From Anaeromassilibacillus sp. An172 (lineage in GTDB: Bacteria > Bacillota > Clostridia > Oscillospirales > Acutalibacteraceae), in the NCBI RefSeq assembly GCF_002160515.1, contig NZ_NFKS01000014.1, forward strand, positions 1 through 64,000: a stretch of 64,000 nt of DNA, in the 5' to 3' direction. Under the pieces are notes generated by a model. The model saw only the letters and a list, made by a program, of their open reading frames with translations, had not been told where the DNA came from and searched no databases. The first letter of the stretch is position 1, and each line of letters opens with the position of its first letter. A program made the translations under genes and the position numbers. Shown here in pieces: positions 56,082 through 63,902 of the stretch.

Positions 56082-56097
56082 TGTTTCACGTGAAACA
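56082..56097. other. parS: parS site
   Basis: Exact 16-bp parS upstream of soj. Confidence 0.95.
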
Positions 56098-56128
56098 AAT
56101 ATATAAAAATATGTTTTTAATCAGGAAA

Positions 56129-56144
56129 AGTTTCACGTGAAACA
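56129..56144. other. parS: parS site (one mismatch)
   Basis: AGTTTCACGTGAAACA, 15 of 16 bases, 47 bp from the previous site. Confidence 0.85.
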
Positions 56145-56265
56145 TTTTTTCTTCGATATGAATAACTAAATAATAAAAATTTAGTGTGTTGTATATGGAA
56201 ATACCGCATAATGTGTGGTATAATTACGGGTAGAATATTGGAAGAATGAAATTTGAGGTGAGATT

Positions 56266-57039
56266 TTGGCAAAGGTTATTGCAGTGGCTAACCAAAAAGG
56301 CGGAGTTGGAAAGACTACAACTGCCGTAAATTTGGCAGCCGGACTGGGTTGTTTGTCAAGAAGAGTTTTGCTGGTGGATACCGACCCTCAGGGAAACTCA
56401 ACAAGCGGAGTGGGAATAGACAAAAGGTCTGTTAAGATGTCAACCTACAATATTTTTGTAGACGGCGCAAAAGCCAACGACATTATTATGAACACAAAAT
56501 TTCAGAATCTGCATTTAATGCCGGCAAGCATTGATTTGGCGGCGGCAGAGCTTGAAATGGCGGATATTCCTCACAGAGAGCAAAGACTTAAAACTTCCTT
56601 TGCTCCCATAAAGGAAAACTACGACTACATAATTATAGACTGTCCTCCCTCTTTGGGACTTATAACCACAAACGCCCTTACAGCGGCTGATACAATTCTT
56701 GTTCCTATTCAGTGCGAATATTATGCGCTGGAGGGACTTTCACAGCTTATGAGTTCGGTTAGAAGAGTTAAAAGACAGTACAACACAAGCCTTGAGATAG
56801 AGGGAGTTCTGCTTACAATGTTTGACGGCAGACTTAACCTTACTCAGCAGGTTGTGGCAGAGGTAAAGAAGTTTTTCCCGGGAAAGGTTTTCTCCTCGGT
56901 AATACCCAGAGGCGTAAGACTTTCAGAAGCTCCGGGATTTGGTTTGCCGGTAATGTATTATGATAAATCAAGCAAGGGCGCACTTTCATATATGTCACTT
57001 GCAGAAGAAATAATAAGAAAGGAACGCAACTATGGCTAA
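56266..57039 (+). CDS. soj: Chromosome partitioning ATPase Soj/ParA
   Basis: A 257-residue ParA ATPase. Deviant Walker A KGGVGKTTTAVNLA near residue 10, VDTDPQGNSTSG, and DYIIIDCPPSLG are visible. It works with Spo0J/ParB on parS and influences DnaA. The TTG start follows GAGGTGAG. It overlaps parB by 8 bp. Confidence 0.96.
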   Translation: MAKVIAVANQKGGVGKTTTAVNLAAGLGCLSRRVLLVDTDPQGNSTSGVGIDKRSVKMSTYNIFVDGAKANDIIMNTKFQNLHLMPASIDLAAAELEMADIPHREQRLKTSFAPIKENYDYIIIDCPPSLGLITTNALTAADTILVPIQCEYYALEGLSQLMSSVRRVKRQYNTSLEIEGVLLTMFDGRLNLTQQVVAEVKKFFPGKVFSSVIPRGVRLSEAPGFGLPVMYYDKSSKGALSYMSLAEEIIRKERNYG

Positions 57040-57901
57040 GAAGCTGGGGGGTCTTGGAAAAGGACTGGACGCTATTTTTATGGAAAACGAAAGTGAAAGT
57101 AAAAACAGTACGGTCACACTTAAAATATCAGAGATAGAACCCAACAGAGACCAGCCACGGAAAGATTTTGACGAGAGCGCATTGGCAGAGCTTGCCCACA
57201 GCATTTCTCAGCACGGAGTTTTACAGCCCCTTTTGGTTCGTCCACTTATCGGCGGAGGATACCAGATTGTAGCTGGTGAGAGAAGATACCGTGCATGCAG
57301 AATGGCAGGGGTTACGGAAGTTCCCGTAGTTATAAGGGAATTAAGCGACAGCGAAACAATGGAGCTTGCTCTTATTGAAAATCTGCAAAGAGAAAACCTG
57401 ACGCCTATTGAAGAGGCGAAAGGCTTCGGCGTTTTGGTGGACGAGTACGGAATGTCACAGGAAGAGGTTTCCCAGGTTGTGGGACGCTCACGTTCCGCAG
57501 TGGCAAACTCTTTAAGACTTTTAAATCTTCCTAAGGAAGTTTCCGACATGGTGGAAAGGGGAGAAATCTCCGCCGGTCACGGAAGAACTTTGCTTGCCCT
57601 TGGAAGCGAGGAAGAGATGATAAATGCCGCAAAGCAGATTTATGAAAAAGAGCTTTCCGTAAGGCAGACAGAAAAGCTGGTGAAAGCGATAAACTCAGAA
57701 AAGGACAAATCTCAGAAAGAGGATAAGCAGGAAAGAATATCCTTAAAGCCATCCTATTTCAGCGAGGTTGAGCTTGCACTTACAGAGTATCTGGGCAAAA
57801 AGGTAACTGTTACCGGTTCAAAAAATAACGAAGGCGGAGTTTTGCAGATAGAGTTCTATTCTCAGGACGAACTGAAAGAGCTTGCAAATAAATTACACTA
57901 A
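57032..57901 (+). CDS. parB: Chromosome partitioning protein Spo0J/ParB
   Basis: A 289-residue ParB, a CTP-dependent clamp that loads at parS. The ParB domain has HGVLQPLLVRP, GERRYRAC and ENLQRENLTPIEEA; the HTH is SQEEVSQVVGRSRSAVANSLRLL; a C-terminal dimer domain follows. The N-terminus starts KKLGGLGKGLDAIF, the usual Soj-stimulating region. Six parS-type sites flank it within 9 kb. Confidence 0.96.
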   Translation: MAKKLGGLGKGLDAIFMENESESKNSTVTLKISEIEPNRDQPRKDFDESALAELAHSISQHGVLQPLLVRPLIGGGYQIVAGERRYRACRMAGVTEVPVVIRELSDSETMELALIENLQRENLTPIEEAKGFGVLVDEYGMSQEEVSQVVGRSRSAVANSLRLLNLPKEVSDMVERGEISAGHGRTLLALGSEEEMINAAKQIYEKELSVRQTEKLVKAINSEKDKSQKEDKQERISLKPSYFSEVELALTEYLGKKVTVTGSKNNEGGVLQIEFYSQDELKELANKLH

Positions 57902-57905
57902 TTTT

Positions 57906-57990
57906 TGTATCCGCCTTGGAAAGATTTATCTGTCAGAAAACAATCGCTATTGCGGCGGTTTTAACTTAGTTTTCCTGACTGAAATAGCTT
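57906..57990 (-). repeat. Decayed family-2 module after parB
   Basis: CCGCCTTGGAAAGATTTATCTGTC, GCGGCGGTTTTAACTT and TTTCCTGAC match the family-2 module with several changes. It starts 5 nt after the parB stop. Confidence 0.7.
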
Positions 57991-58018
57991 TTTCCTATTT
58001 AAGCTTTGATTATATGAT

Positions 58019-58034
58019 TGTTTCACGTGAAACA
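58019..58034. other. parS: parS site
   Basis: Exact 16-bp parS downstream of parB. Confidence 0.95.
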
Positions 58035-58119
58035 AGTTTTTTCAATGTGAAATTAGTTTAATATATAATTAAAATTCATAGCATTAAACAGTGTTTATTT
58101 TGTTAAATACCTTACTGCT

Positions 58120-58148
58120 ACCGGGCGCACATGTTAGTGTGCCCCTAC
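58120..58148. repeat. GTAGGGGC palindrome, altered stem
   Basis: ACCGGGCGCAC...GTGTGCCCCTAC keeps the outer ACCGGGC/GCCCCTAC frame of the GTAGGGGCGG family but replaces the inner CGGAT/ATCCG stem with GCAC/GTGT. Confidence 0.65.
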
Positions 58149-58184
58149 GATATAAAAAATATAATTTAATAAATAGTTAAATGA

Positions 58185-58410
58185 AAGCGAGCCATTCCAA
58201 AGATTAAAGAAAAGGTTTCGCCCGACCTGAAATTGAGTTTATTTATAAAAATAACCTTTGCAGGTCGGAAATAAAATAAAAAAGGTTTCGCCCGCCTTGA
58301 AACAAAAGTTAATTTAAAGTTTAACCTTTGCAAGGCGGATAAAAAAATAAAGGTTTCGCCAGACCTGAAACGATTTTAATTTCCATATTAAACCTTTGCA
58401 GGTCAGAAAA
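58185..58410 (+). repeat. Modular hairpin repeat, three cassettes
   Basis: Arm GCGAGCCATTCC; stems CCGACCTG (58222-58229)/CAGGTCGG (58261-58268), CCGCCTTG (58292-58299)/CAAGGCGG (58331-58338), and a third with mutated outer bases CAGACCTG/CAGGTCAG. Loops of the first two are 31 nt. Confidence 0.9.
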
Positions 58411-58430
58411 AAATAAAAAATAAACCTAAA

Positions 58431-58527
58431 TGAGAGCGAGCCATTCCAAAGATTAAAGAAAAGGTCTCGCCCGACGGAAAACGGAAGCTAATCTATAGCT
58501 TAACCTTTCCCCGTCGGTTATAAAATA
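58431..58527 (+). repeat. Modular hairpin repeat, GACGG stem, before serS
   Basis: Arm GCGAGCCATTCC, stem CCGACGGA (58471-58478)/CCCGTCGG (58510-58517), loop 31 nt, inner AAGCTA/TAGCTT. It ends at the serS ribosome site. Confidence 0.9.
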
Positions 58528-58545
58528 AAAAGGAGATAGTTAGGT

Positions 58546-59832
58546 ATGTTGGATATTAAATTTGTGAGAGAAAATCCGGAGATTGTTAAACAGAATATCA
58601 GAAATAAATTTCAGGATAATAAGCTTCCGCTGGTTGACGAGGTTTTGCAGTGGGACGTTGAAAGCAGAAAGGTAAAGCAGGAAGCAGACTCTTTGAGAGC
58701 TGATAGAAACAGACTTTCAAAGCAGATCGGTGCTTTGATGGGTCAGGGCAAAAAGGAAGAGGCAGAGGAAACAAAGAAACTGGTTACTTCCCAGTCACAG
58801 CGTTTGGCAGAGCTTGAAAAACTTGAGGCTGAGTATGCTGAAAAGATTAAAAAGAATATGATGACTATTCCTAATATCATCGACCCAAGCGTTCCGATAG
58901 GTAAGGACGACAGCGAGAACGTAGAGGTTCAGAGATACGGTGAGCCTTTTGTTCCTGATTTCGAGGTTCCTTATCACGCTGATATTATGGAGAGATTTAA
59001 CGGTATTGACCTTGACAGCGCAAGAAAGGTTGCTGGCAACGGATTTTACTATCTTATGGGAGATATTGCAAGACTTCATTCAGCAGTTATTTCCTATGCA
59101 AGAGATTTTATGATTAACCGTGGATTTACCTACTGCGTTCCTCCTTTTATGATTAGAAGCGAGGTTGTAACAGGCGTTATGAGCTTTGCAGAAATGGACG
59201 CTATGATGTATAAGATTGAGGGCGAGGACCTTTATCTTATCGGTACAAGCGAACACTCAATGATAGGTAAATTCATTGATACAATAAATAACGAGGCTGA
59301 TCTCCCTTATACACTTACAAGCTACTCACCTTGCTTCAGAAAGGAAAAGGGCGCACACGGTATCGAGGAGAGAGGCGTTTATAGAATACACCAGTTTGAA
59401 AAGCAGGAAATGATAGTTGTCTGCAAGCCTGAGGACAGCATGATGTGGTTCGATAAGCTCTGGCAGAACACAGTTGATTTGTTCCGTTCAATGGATATTC
59501 CTGTAAGAACCTTGGAGTGCTGCTCAGGAGACTTGGCAGACCTTAAGGTTAAGTCCGTTGACGTTGAGGCATGGTCACCAAGACAGAAGAAGTATTTCGA
59601 GGTAGGAAGCTGCTCCAACTTGGGCGACGCTCAGGCAAGAAGACTCAAGATAAGAGTAAACGGCAAGGACGGCAAATACTTTGCTCATACACTCAATAAC
59701 ACAGTTGTTGCTCCTCCAAGAATGCTCATCGCTTTCCTTGAGAACAATCTCAACGAGGACGGTTCTGTAAGAATCCCGGAGGCTTTGAGACCATACATGG
59801 GCGGCGCAGAGGTTATTATTCCTAAGAAATAA
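58546..59832 (+). CDS. serS: Seryl-tRNA synthetase
   Basis: A 428-residue class II synthetase charging tRNA-Ser. The N-terminal long coiled coil (about 25-105) that clasps the tRNA is visible, then motif 2 FRKEKGAHGIEERGVYRIHQFEKQEM and motif 3 in NNTVVAPPRMLIAFLEN. AAAAGGAGAT precedes the ATG. No T-box leader is recognised; a modular repeat lies directly upstream. Confidence 0.96.
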   Translation: MLDIKFVRENPEIVKQNIRNKFQDNKLPLVDEVLQWDVESRKVKQEADSLRADRNRLSKQIGALMGQGKKEEAEETKKLVTSQSQRLAELEKLEAEYAEKIKKNMMTIPNIIDPSVPIGKDDSENVEVQRYGEPFVPDFEVPYHADIMERFNGIDLDSARKVAGNGFYYLMGDIARLHSAVISYARDFMINRGFTYCVPPFMIRSEVVTGVMSFAEMDAMMYKIEGEDLYLIGTSEHSMIGKFIDTINNEADLPYTLTSYSPCFRKEKGAHGIEERGVYRIHQFEKQEMIVVCKPEDSMMWFDKLWQNTVDLFRSMDIPVRTLECCSGDLADLKVKSVDVEAWSPRQKKYFEVGSCSNLGDAQARRLKIRVNGKDGKYFAHTLNNTVVAPPRMLIAFLENNLNEDGSVRIPEALRPYMGGAEVIIPKK

Positions 59833-59912
59833 GCTGTTCGGAAAAGTGCCTATATTCAGACCACGTGAATTGTAAAAAGTTCACAAAAATTTAATTTTGA
59901 AATATTTTGACT

Positions 59913-59941
59913 TTATAAGCAATTTGAGGTGTGATATAATG
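59913..59941 (+). promoter_or_regulatory. Promoter of the ROK kinase gene
   Basis: TATAAT (59936-59941) with an extended TGA just before it; the -35 (TTTATA, 59913-59918) is weak. Confidence 0.5.
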
Positions 59942-59989
59942 ATTATGGGAATTTATTTCAAATAATTCATTGGCAAGGAGTTGTTTATA

Positions 59990-60949
59990 ATGTATAAGTT
60001 AGGTATTGACCTGGGCGGCACAAATATCGTTGCCGGTGTTGTGGATGATGAATATAAGATTCTTGCAAAAGCAGAGTGCAAAACAAATATTCCACGTCCG
60101 GCAGAGTCAGTTTGCGACAGCATGGCAGAGGTTGCTAAACAGGCAGCAGAAAAAGCAGGAGTAAACTGGGACGATATTTCTTCTGTAGGTATCGGCGTTC
60201 CTGGTGCTGTTAATCCTGTAACAGGAATTATCGCATATTCTGCAAACCTTCTTTTCAAGGATTGGGAAATCGTTAAGATGATGGAAGAAAGACTTGGAAA
60301 GAAAGTTTACATAGAAAACGACGCAAACGCAGCTGCATACGGTGAGTTCCTTGCAGGTTCTGCAAAGGGTGCTACAAACGCTATTGCTGTAACTCTCGGC
60401 ACAGGCGTTGGCGGCGGAATTATAATCAACGGTAAAATCTACAGCGGTTCAAACTTTGCAGGCGCAGAGATTGGCCATATGGTTATTGTTAAAGACGGAA
60501 AGCCATGCGGCTGCGGCAGAAAAGGCTGCTGGGAAGCATATGCTTCAGCTACAGGTCTTATAAACCTCACAAAAGAGGAAATCGAGAAGGAAGACCCTGA
60601 AACTTCAGTTATGAAGAAGCTTGCTGAAAAAGAAGGTAATGTAAGCGGAAGAACAGCTTTTGACGCTATGCGTTTGGGCGACGAGGGCGGCAAGAAGGTT
60701 GTTAATGAGTATATCGACTACCTTGCATGCGGCGTTGCAAGCATTATTCACATTTTCCAGCCTGACGTTCTCTGCATCGGCGGCGGCGTAAGTAAAGAGG
60801 GCGACAACATTATTCTTCCTTTGAGAGAAAAAGTTGCCGGCGAAATTTACAAGGGCGAGAGCAGCTGCTTGCAGACAAAGATTTGCGTTGCAACTTTGGG
60901 AAATGACGCAGGTATTATCGGAGCTGCATGCCTCGAAAATTTATATTGA
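59990..60949 (+). CDS. ROK-family glucokinase
   Basis: A 319-residue cytosolic sugar kinase. The ATP-binding start LGIDLGGTNIVAGVV, the GTGVGGGIIINGKIYSG region, GAEIGHM and the zinc-binding CGCGRKGCWEAYAS place it in the ROK family, most like glucokinases. The ATG at 59990 is chosen behind AAGGAG. It could phosphorylate glucose released from glucans by the enzymes at 28-33 kb. It has its own terminator. Confidence 0.9.
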   Translation: MYKLGIDLGGTNIVAGVVDDEYKILAKAECKTNIPRPAESVCDSMAEVAKQAAEKAGVNWDDISSVGIGVPGAVNPVTGIIAYSANLLFKDWEIVKMMEERLGKKVYIENDANAAAYGEFLAGSAKGATNAIAVTLGTGVGGGIIINGKIYSGSNFAGAEIGHMVIVKDGKPCGCGRKGCWEAYASATGLINLTKEEIEKEDPETSVMKKLAEKEGNVSGRTAFDAMRLGDEGGKKVVNEYIDYLACGVASIIHIFQPDVLCIGGGVSKEGDNIILPLREKVAGEIYKGESSCLQTKICVATLGNDAGIIGAACLENLY

Positions 60950-60983
60950 TGATACAACAATCAGGACATGATTTCATCTTAAT

Positions 60984-61026
60984 AAAAGATGGTGCAGACC
61001 AATTATGGTTTGCACCATCTTTTTCT
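60984..61026 (+). terminator. Terminator of the ROK kinase gene
   Basis: AAAAGATGGTGCA pairs with TGCACCATCTTTT, followed by TCTTTTT. Confidence 0.85.
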
Positions 61027-61106
61027 TTTTAAATGGTTAATAATAATTAAAGCAGGGTCAATGTATAAAATAAGTTGTTTTTGGAATAATAAAAAATAAA
61101 GTTAAA

Positions 61107-61202
61107 TGAGGGCGAACCACTCCAAAGATAACAGTAAAAGGTCTCGCCCGACCTGTAATGATGTTAATTTTTAAAACAAAGTCTTGTAGGTCGGATATAA
61201 AA
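61107..61202 (+). repeat. Modular hairpin repeat before the tRNA operon
   Basis: Arm GCGAACCACTCC and a CCGACCTG cassette whose second half stem has one change (TAGGTCGG). It ends about 30 nt before the tRNA promoter. Confidence 0.85.
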
Positions 61203-61234
61203 AAAGCGGATATAAAAAATTTTTAAAAAAAGTA

Positions 61235-61263
61235 TTGACAAAAGGGGGAGGATAGTGTATAAT
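61235..61263 (+). promoter_or_regulatory. tRNA operon promoter
   Basis: Consensus TTGACA (61235-61240), 17-nt spacer, TATAAT (61258-61263). Confidence 0.88.
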
Positions 61264-61304
61264 CTCAACTGTTGACGTTGCCATAGCGCAGCAGAAAACT
61301 AAAT

Positions 61305-61381
61305 GGCGGAATAGCTCAGTTGGCTAGAGCATTCGGTTCATACCCGAAGTGTCGTAGGTTCAAGTCCTATTTCCGCTACCA
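61305..61381 (+). tRNA. tRNA-Met (CAT)
   Basis: A 77-nt cloverleaf; acceptor GGCGGAA/TTCCGCT, anticodon CAT at 61339-61341, T-loop GGTTCAAGTCC, CCA encoded. The first acceptor pair is G-T, which favours the elongator over the initiator type (usually unpaired C-A). Confidence 0.93.
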
Positions 61382-61384
61382 AAT

Positions 61385-61459
61385 GGCCCGGTGGTCAAGC
61401 GGTCAAGACACCGCCCTTTCACGGCGGTAACACGAGTTCGATTCTCGTCCGGGTCACCA
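61385..61459 (+). tRNA. tRNA-Glu (TTC)
   Basis: A 75-nt cloverleaf, acceptor GGCCCGG/CCGGGTC, anticodon TTC in the loop of CCGCC/GGCGG, CCA encoded. Three bases after tRNA-Met. Confidence 0.94.
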
Positions 61460-61476
61460 TTTTGATTTCAAGATCT

Positions 61477-61564
61477 GCTGGTGTGGTGGAATAGGCAGAC
61501 ACAAGGGACTTAAAATCCCTCGGACTAATAATCCGTACCGGTTCAAGTCCGGTCACCAGCACCA
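61477..61564 (+). tRNA. tRNA-Leu (TAA)
   Basis: An 88-nt cloverleaf with a long variable arm; acceptor GCTGGTG/CACCAGC, anticodon TAA at 61511-61513, CCA encoded. Confidence 0.94.
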
Positions 61565-61589
61565 GAAGTCTTTACATATATGATAACTC

Positions 61590-61619
61590 AACCGAAGGTA
61601 TTAACCTTCGGTTTTTTTG
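61590..61619 (+). terminator. tRNA operon terminator
   Basis: ACCGAAGG and CCTTCGGT around TATTAA, then a run of T. Confidence 0.88.
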
Positions 61620-61632
61620 TTTTTTATAGCCG

Positions 61633-61729
61633 ATTTATTTCCGCCTTGCAAGGGTTTAGATTAAAAATAAACATCGTTTCAAGGCGGGTGAGACGTTTTA
61701 CTTATTTTTTGGAGTGGCTTGCTCTTATT
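61633..61729 (-). repeat. Modular hairpin repeat after the tRNA operon
   Basis: CCGCCTTG (61641-61648)/CAAGGCGG cassette, then GGGTGAGACG and GGAGTGGCTTGC. Starts just past the tRNA terminator. Confidence 0.87.
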
Positions 61730-61821
61730 AGACATTGTTTTTATATCTGTATTGATAAAGTGGCATATTATTTATTAGAGAGATTAGCTCTCGATAGTGT
61801 TTACCTTTTAATTTTAAAAAG

Positions 61822-61853
61822 TTATCAACATAGAATTAAAGGAATGTGGATAA
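61822..61853. promoter_or_regulatory. DnaA-box pair
   Basis: TTATCAACA (61822-61830) and consensus TGTGGATAA (61845-61853) in a gene-free AT-rich stretch, 17 kb from oriC. Confidence 0.4.
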
Positions 61854-61865
61854 GTAATTTTGTTT

Positions 61866-61902
61866 AATCAAAAAACCCGGCAAAGAGTTAATCTTTACCG
61901 GG
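61866..61902 (-). terminator. Terminator of the Usp-like gene
   Basis: On the minus strand CCCGGTAAAGA and TCTTTGCCGGG flank TTAAC, followed by TTTTTTG. Confidence 0.8.
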
Positions 61903-61952
61903 AGTGTATTTTCCTATATATTTCAGGATTTAACCTGTTTTAGTTGTTTTCA

Positions 61953-62369
61953 TTATGCGTAAATTGTGCTTGGCTGCATATTGTAAGTTATGTTTTCTTT
62001 GGATACCATAGCTATCGGAATATGTGGCGCAGTTTCGTGGAATACAAGAATAAAGCTGTTAAGTCTGCCGTCGGGCATTCCTGTTACAAGCTGTTTGGCG
62101 TTAATTTTTTCTGCGAAGTCAACTGCGGTCTGCGGAGCATCGTCGTTAAAGATTATAGTCATATCACCTCCCAAATCCTTGGATGTTTTGTAAAGATACT
62201 CAATCTCGCTGCTCATAAGACTGAGGTCTTCAACCGGTGGATGTACACACAGCACATGAAGCTGCATATCTTTTGATGAAGCTATTTTTTCTCCCACCTT
62301 TATAAGGCGGTCGCAGTCATGCTGACCTGTAACACAAACAAGTACCGACGACCTATTGTGAGAATCCAT
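61953..62369 (-). CDS. Universal-stress-like (UspA-fold) protein
   Basis: A 138-residue single-domain protein with the UspA alpha/beta fold pattern: VLVCVTGQHDCDRLIKVGEKIAS at the start and LHVLCVHPP, similar to the Usp-like domain of KdpD sensors. A clear ATP-binding GxxG(x)9GS motif is not seen (TGMPDGRLNSF lies in its place), so nucleotide binding is uncertain. It is alone between the tRNA operon and rplM, on the opposite strand. Confidence 0.7.
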   Translation of the reverse strand: MDSHNRSSVLVCVTGQHDCDRLIKVGEKIASSKDMQLHVLCVHPPVEDLSLMSSEIEYLYKTSKDLGGDMTIIFNDDAPQTAVDFAEKINAKQLVTGMPDGRLNSFILVFHETAPHIPIAMVSKENITYNMQPSTIYA

Positions 62370-62758
62370 CTAAATATCACCTCCTTAATATGTATCAATC
62401 ATACCATATAATTATGATAAAATAAAGGGGTAATTTGTGTTTTTTCTATGAATAAATTGCAACAAAAAAGACAATTTTTAGATTTGTTTTGACATTATTA
62501 AAAATATTAACATAATTATTGAAAAAGGTTCCTGATGATATATTATGCATTTTAATTTTTTATGTTGATAAAAAATTTTTTTGTTAAAAAATAAAAATGG
62601 CACGTGAGTATAAGTGAGTATTTGCGAGAAAACAAGAGAAAACGAGAGTTTGTATAAAGTTAAATTAAAATAATCAAAAAAAGTGTTGACAGGGAGATTT
62701 TAATGTAATATAATCATCATTGCGAGATTAAAGAAATAAAAACAGGAGGATATTCGCT
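62370..62758. other. Gap before rplM
   Basis: AT-rich, no gene and no modular repeat. It holds the rplM promoter (62686-62714) and a leader of about 38 nt; no autoregulatory RNA structure is evident in so short a leader. Confidence 0.55.
62686..62714 (+). promoter_or_regulatory. rplM-rpsI promoter
   Basis: Consensus TTGACA (62686-62691), 17-nt spacer, TATAAT (62709-62714). Confidence 0.85.
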
Positions 62759-63187
62759 ATGTCAACATATATGGCTAAAAAAGGCGAGGTTGAGCGCAAG
62801 TGGTATGTTATTGATGCAGCCGGCAAGCCACTCGGTAGAGTAGCAGCTCAGGCAGCAGTGCTTCTCAGAGGTAAGCACAAGCCAACTTATACACCACACG
62901 TAGACTGCGGCGACCACGTAATCATCATCAACTGCAAGGATGCAGTTTTGACAGGTCACAAGCTCGTTCAGAAGAAGTGGCAGCGTCACACAGGTTACAT
63001 CGGACACTTAAAGGAAACACGTTATGATACACTTATGGCTACAAAGCCTGAGAAGGCTATGGAGCTTGCTGTTAAGGGCATGATTCCTTCAAATACAATC
63101 GGCAGAGAAGCTATGCTTCGTCTCAGACTTTTTGCAGGTTCTGAGCACAATCATCAGGCTCAGAAGCCGGAAAACTGGGAAATGTAA
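62759..63187 (+). CDS. rplM: 50S ribosomal protein L13
   Basis: A 142-residue L13. Family features: [46 protein letters not shown] and the HTGYIG region followed by [14 protein letters not shown] precedes the ATG. It forms the standard operon with rpsI, 17 bp downstream. Confidence 0.97.
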   Translation: MSTYMAKKGEVERKWYVIDAAGKPLGRVAAQAAVLLRGKHKPTYTPHVDCGDHVIIINCKDAVLTGHKLVQKKWQRHTGYIGHLKETRYDTLMATKPEKAMELAVKGMIPSNTIGREAMLRLRLFAGSEHNHQAQKPENWEM

Positions 63188-63204
63188 GGAAGGAGGACGC
63201 TTAA

Positions 63205-63606
63205 ATGTACGATAAGGCAGCATATTTTTACGGTACAGGCAGAAGAAAAAGCTCTGTTGCAAGAGTAAGACTGTATCAGGGAACAGGTAAAATCACAATC
63301 AACGACAGAGATATCGACGATTATTTCGGTCTTGAGACTTTGAAGCTCATCGTTAGACAGCCTTTGGCTCTCACAGATACAGCTGAGAAGTTTGACGTAG
63401 TTTGCAGAGTTGCAGGCGGCGGCGTTACAGGTCAGGCTGGTGCTATCCGTCACGGTATTTCAAGAGCTCTTCTCCAGTACGACAGTGAGAACCTCAGATC
63501 AGCTCTCAAGAAGGCTGGTTTCCTCACTCGTGACCCAAGAATGAAAGAGCGTAAGAAATACGGTCTCAAAGCAGCTCGTAGAGCTCCACAGTTCTCAAAG
63601 AGATGA
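63205..63606 (+). CDS. rpsI: 30S ribosomal protein S9
   Basis: A 133-residue S9 starting after a short lead with [16 protein letters not shown] and ending in the conserved basic [14 protein letters not shown] that reaches the P-site tRNA. AAGGAGG precedes the ATG. The stop codon is followed within 3 nt by a modular repeat. Confidence 0.97.
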   Translation: MYDKAAYFYGTGRRKSSVARVRLYQGTGKITINDRDIDDYFGLETLKLIVRQPLALTDTAEKFDVVCRVAGGGVTGQAGAIRHGISRALLQYDSENLRSALKKAGFLTRDPRMKERKKYGLKAARRAPQFSKR

Positions 63607-63608
63607 TT

Positions 63609-63706
63609 TTTATCTCCACCGTGCAAGACTTCTGTTTATGCATTACGTTCTGCACACGGTGGGCGAAACCTTCCGTTTAATCTTTGGAATGGTTCGCTCT
63701 CAATGG
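63609..63706 (-). repeat. Modular hairpin repeat, CCACCGTG stem, copy 1
   Basis: Stem CCACCGTG (63616-63623)/CACGGTGG (63655-63662), loop 31 nt, then GGGCGAAACC and GGAATGGTTCGC. Part of a 122-bp direct repeat with copy 2 (period 165 bp). Confidence 0.9.
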
Positions 63707-63741
63707 GGTTTGTGTCAGCAAATCTTTTACATTATAAATTT

Positions 63742-63777
63742 CACCCGTGGTTATTTTCGACCACGGGTGTTTTTTTA
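63742..63777 (+). terminator. rplM-rpsI terminator
   Basis: CACCCGTGG pairs with CCACGGGTG, followed by TTTTTTTATTT; it lies after the first repeat copy. Confidence 0.85.
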
Positions 63778-63780
63778 TTT

Positions 63781-63902
63781 CCACCGTGCAAGACTTCTGT
63801 TTATGCATTACGTTCTGCACACGGTGGGCGAGACCTTCCATTTAATCTTTGGAATGGTTCGCTCTCAATGGGATTTGTGTCAGCAAGTCTTTTACATTAT
63901 AA
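63781..63902 (-). repeat. Modular hairpin repeat, CCACCGTG stem, copy 2
   Basis: Near-identical to 63616-63737 including the 30 bp beyond the arm. A second, degraded terminator-like sequence (GCCACGGTTTTTTATTTTTG) follows near 63930. No gene is seen in 63607-64000. Confidence 0.88.

Larger units (their letters stand above)
55641..56265. other. noc-soj gap
   Basis: A 625-bp gap holding a terminator hairpin, one intact and one decayed modular repeat, two parS-type sites and the soj promoter region. TATAAT at 56219-56224 with a preceding TGG is an extended -10. No gene seen. Confidence 0.6.

Noticed and set aside
57902-58545. T-box riboswitch upstream of serS
   Set aside because: No specifier hairpin or conserved antiterminator bulge sequence was found; the gap is filled with parS and repeat arrays.
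61305-61381. Initiator tRNA-Met
   Set aside because: The first acceptor pair is G-T rather than the unpaired C-A of bacterial initiators, so it is called elongator.
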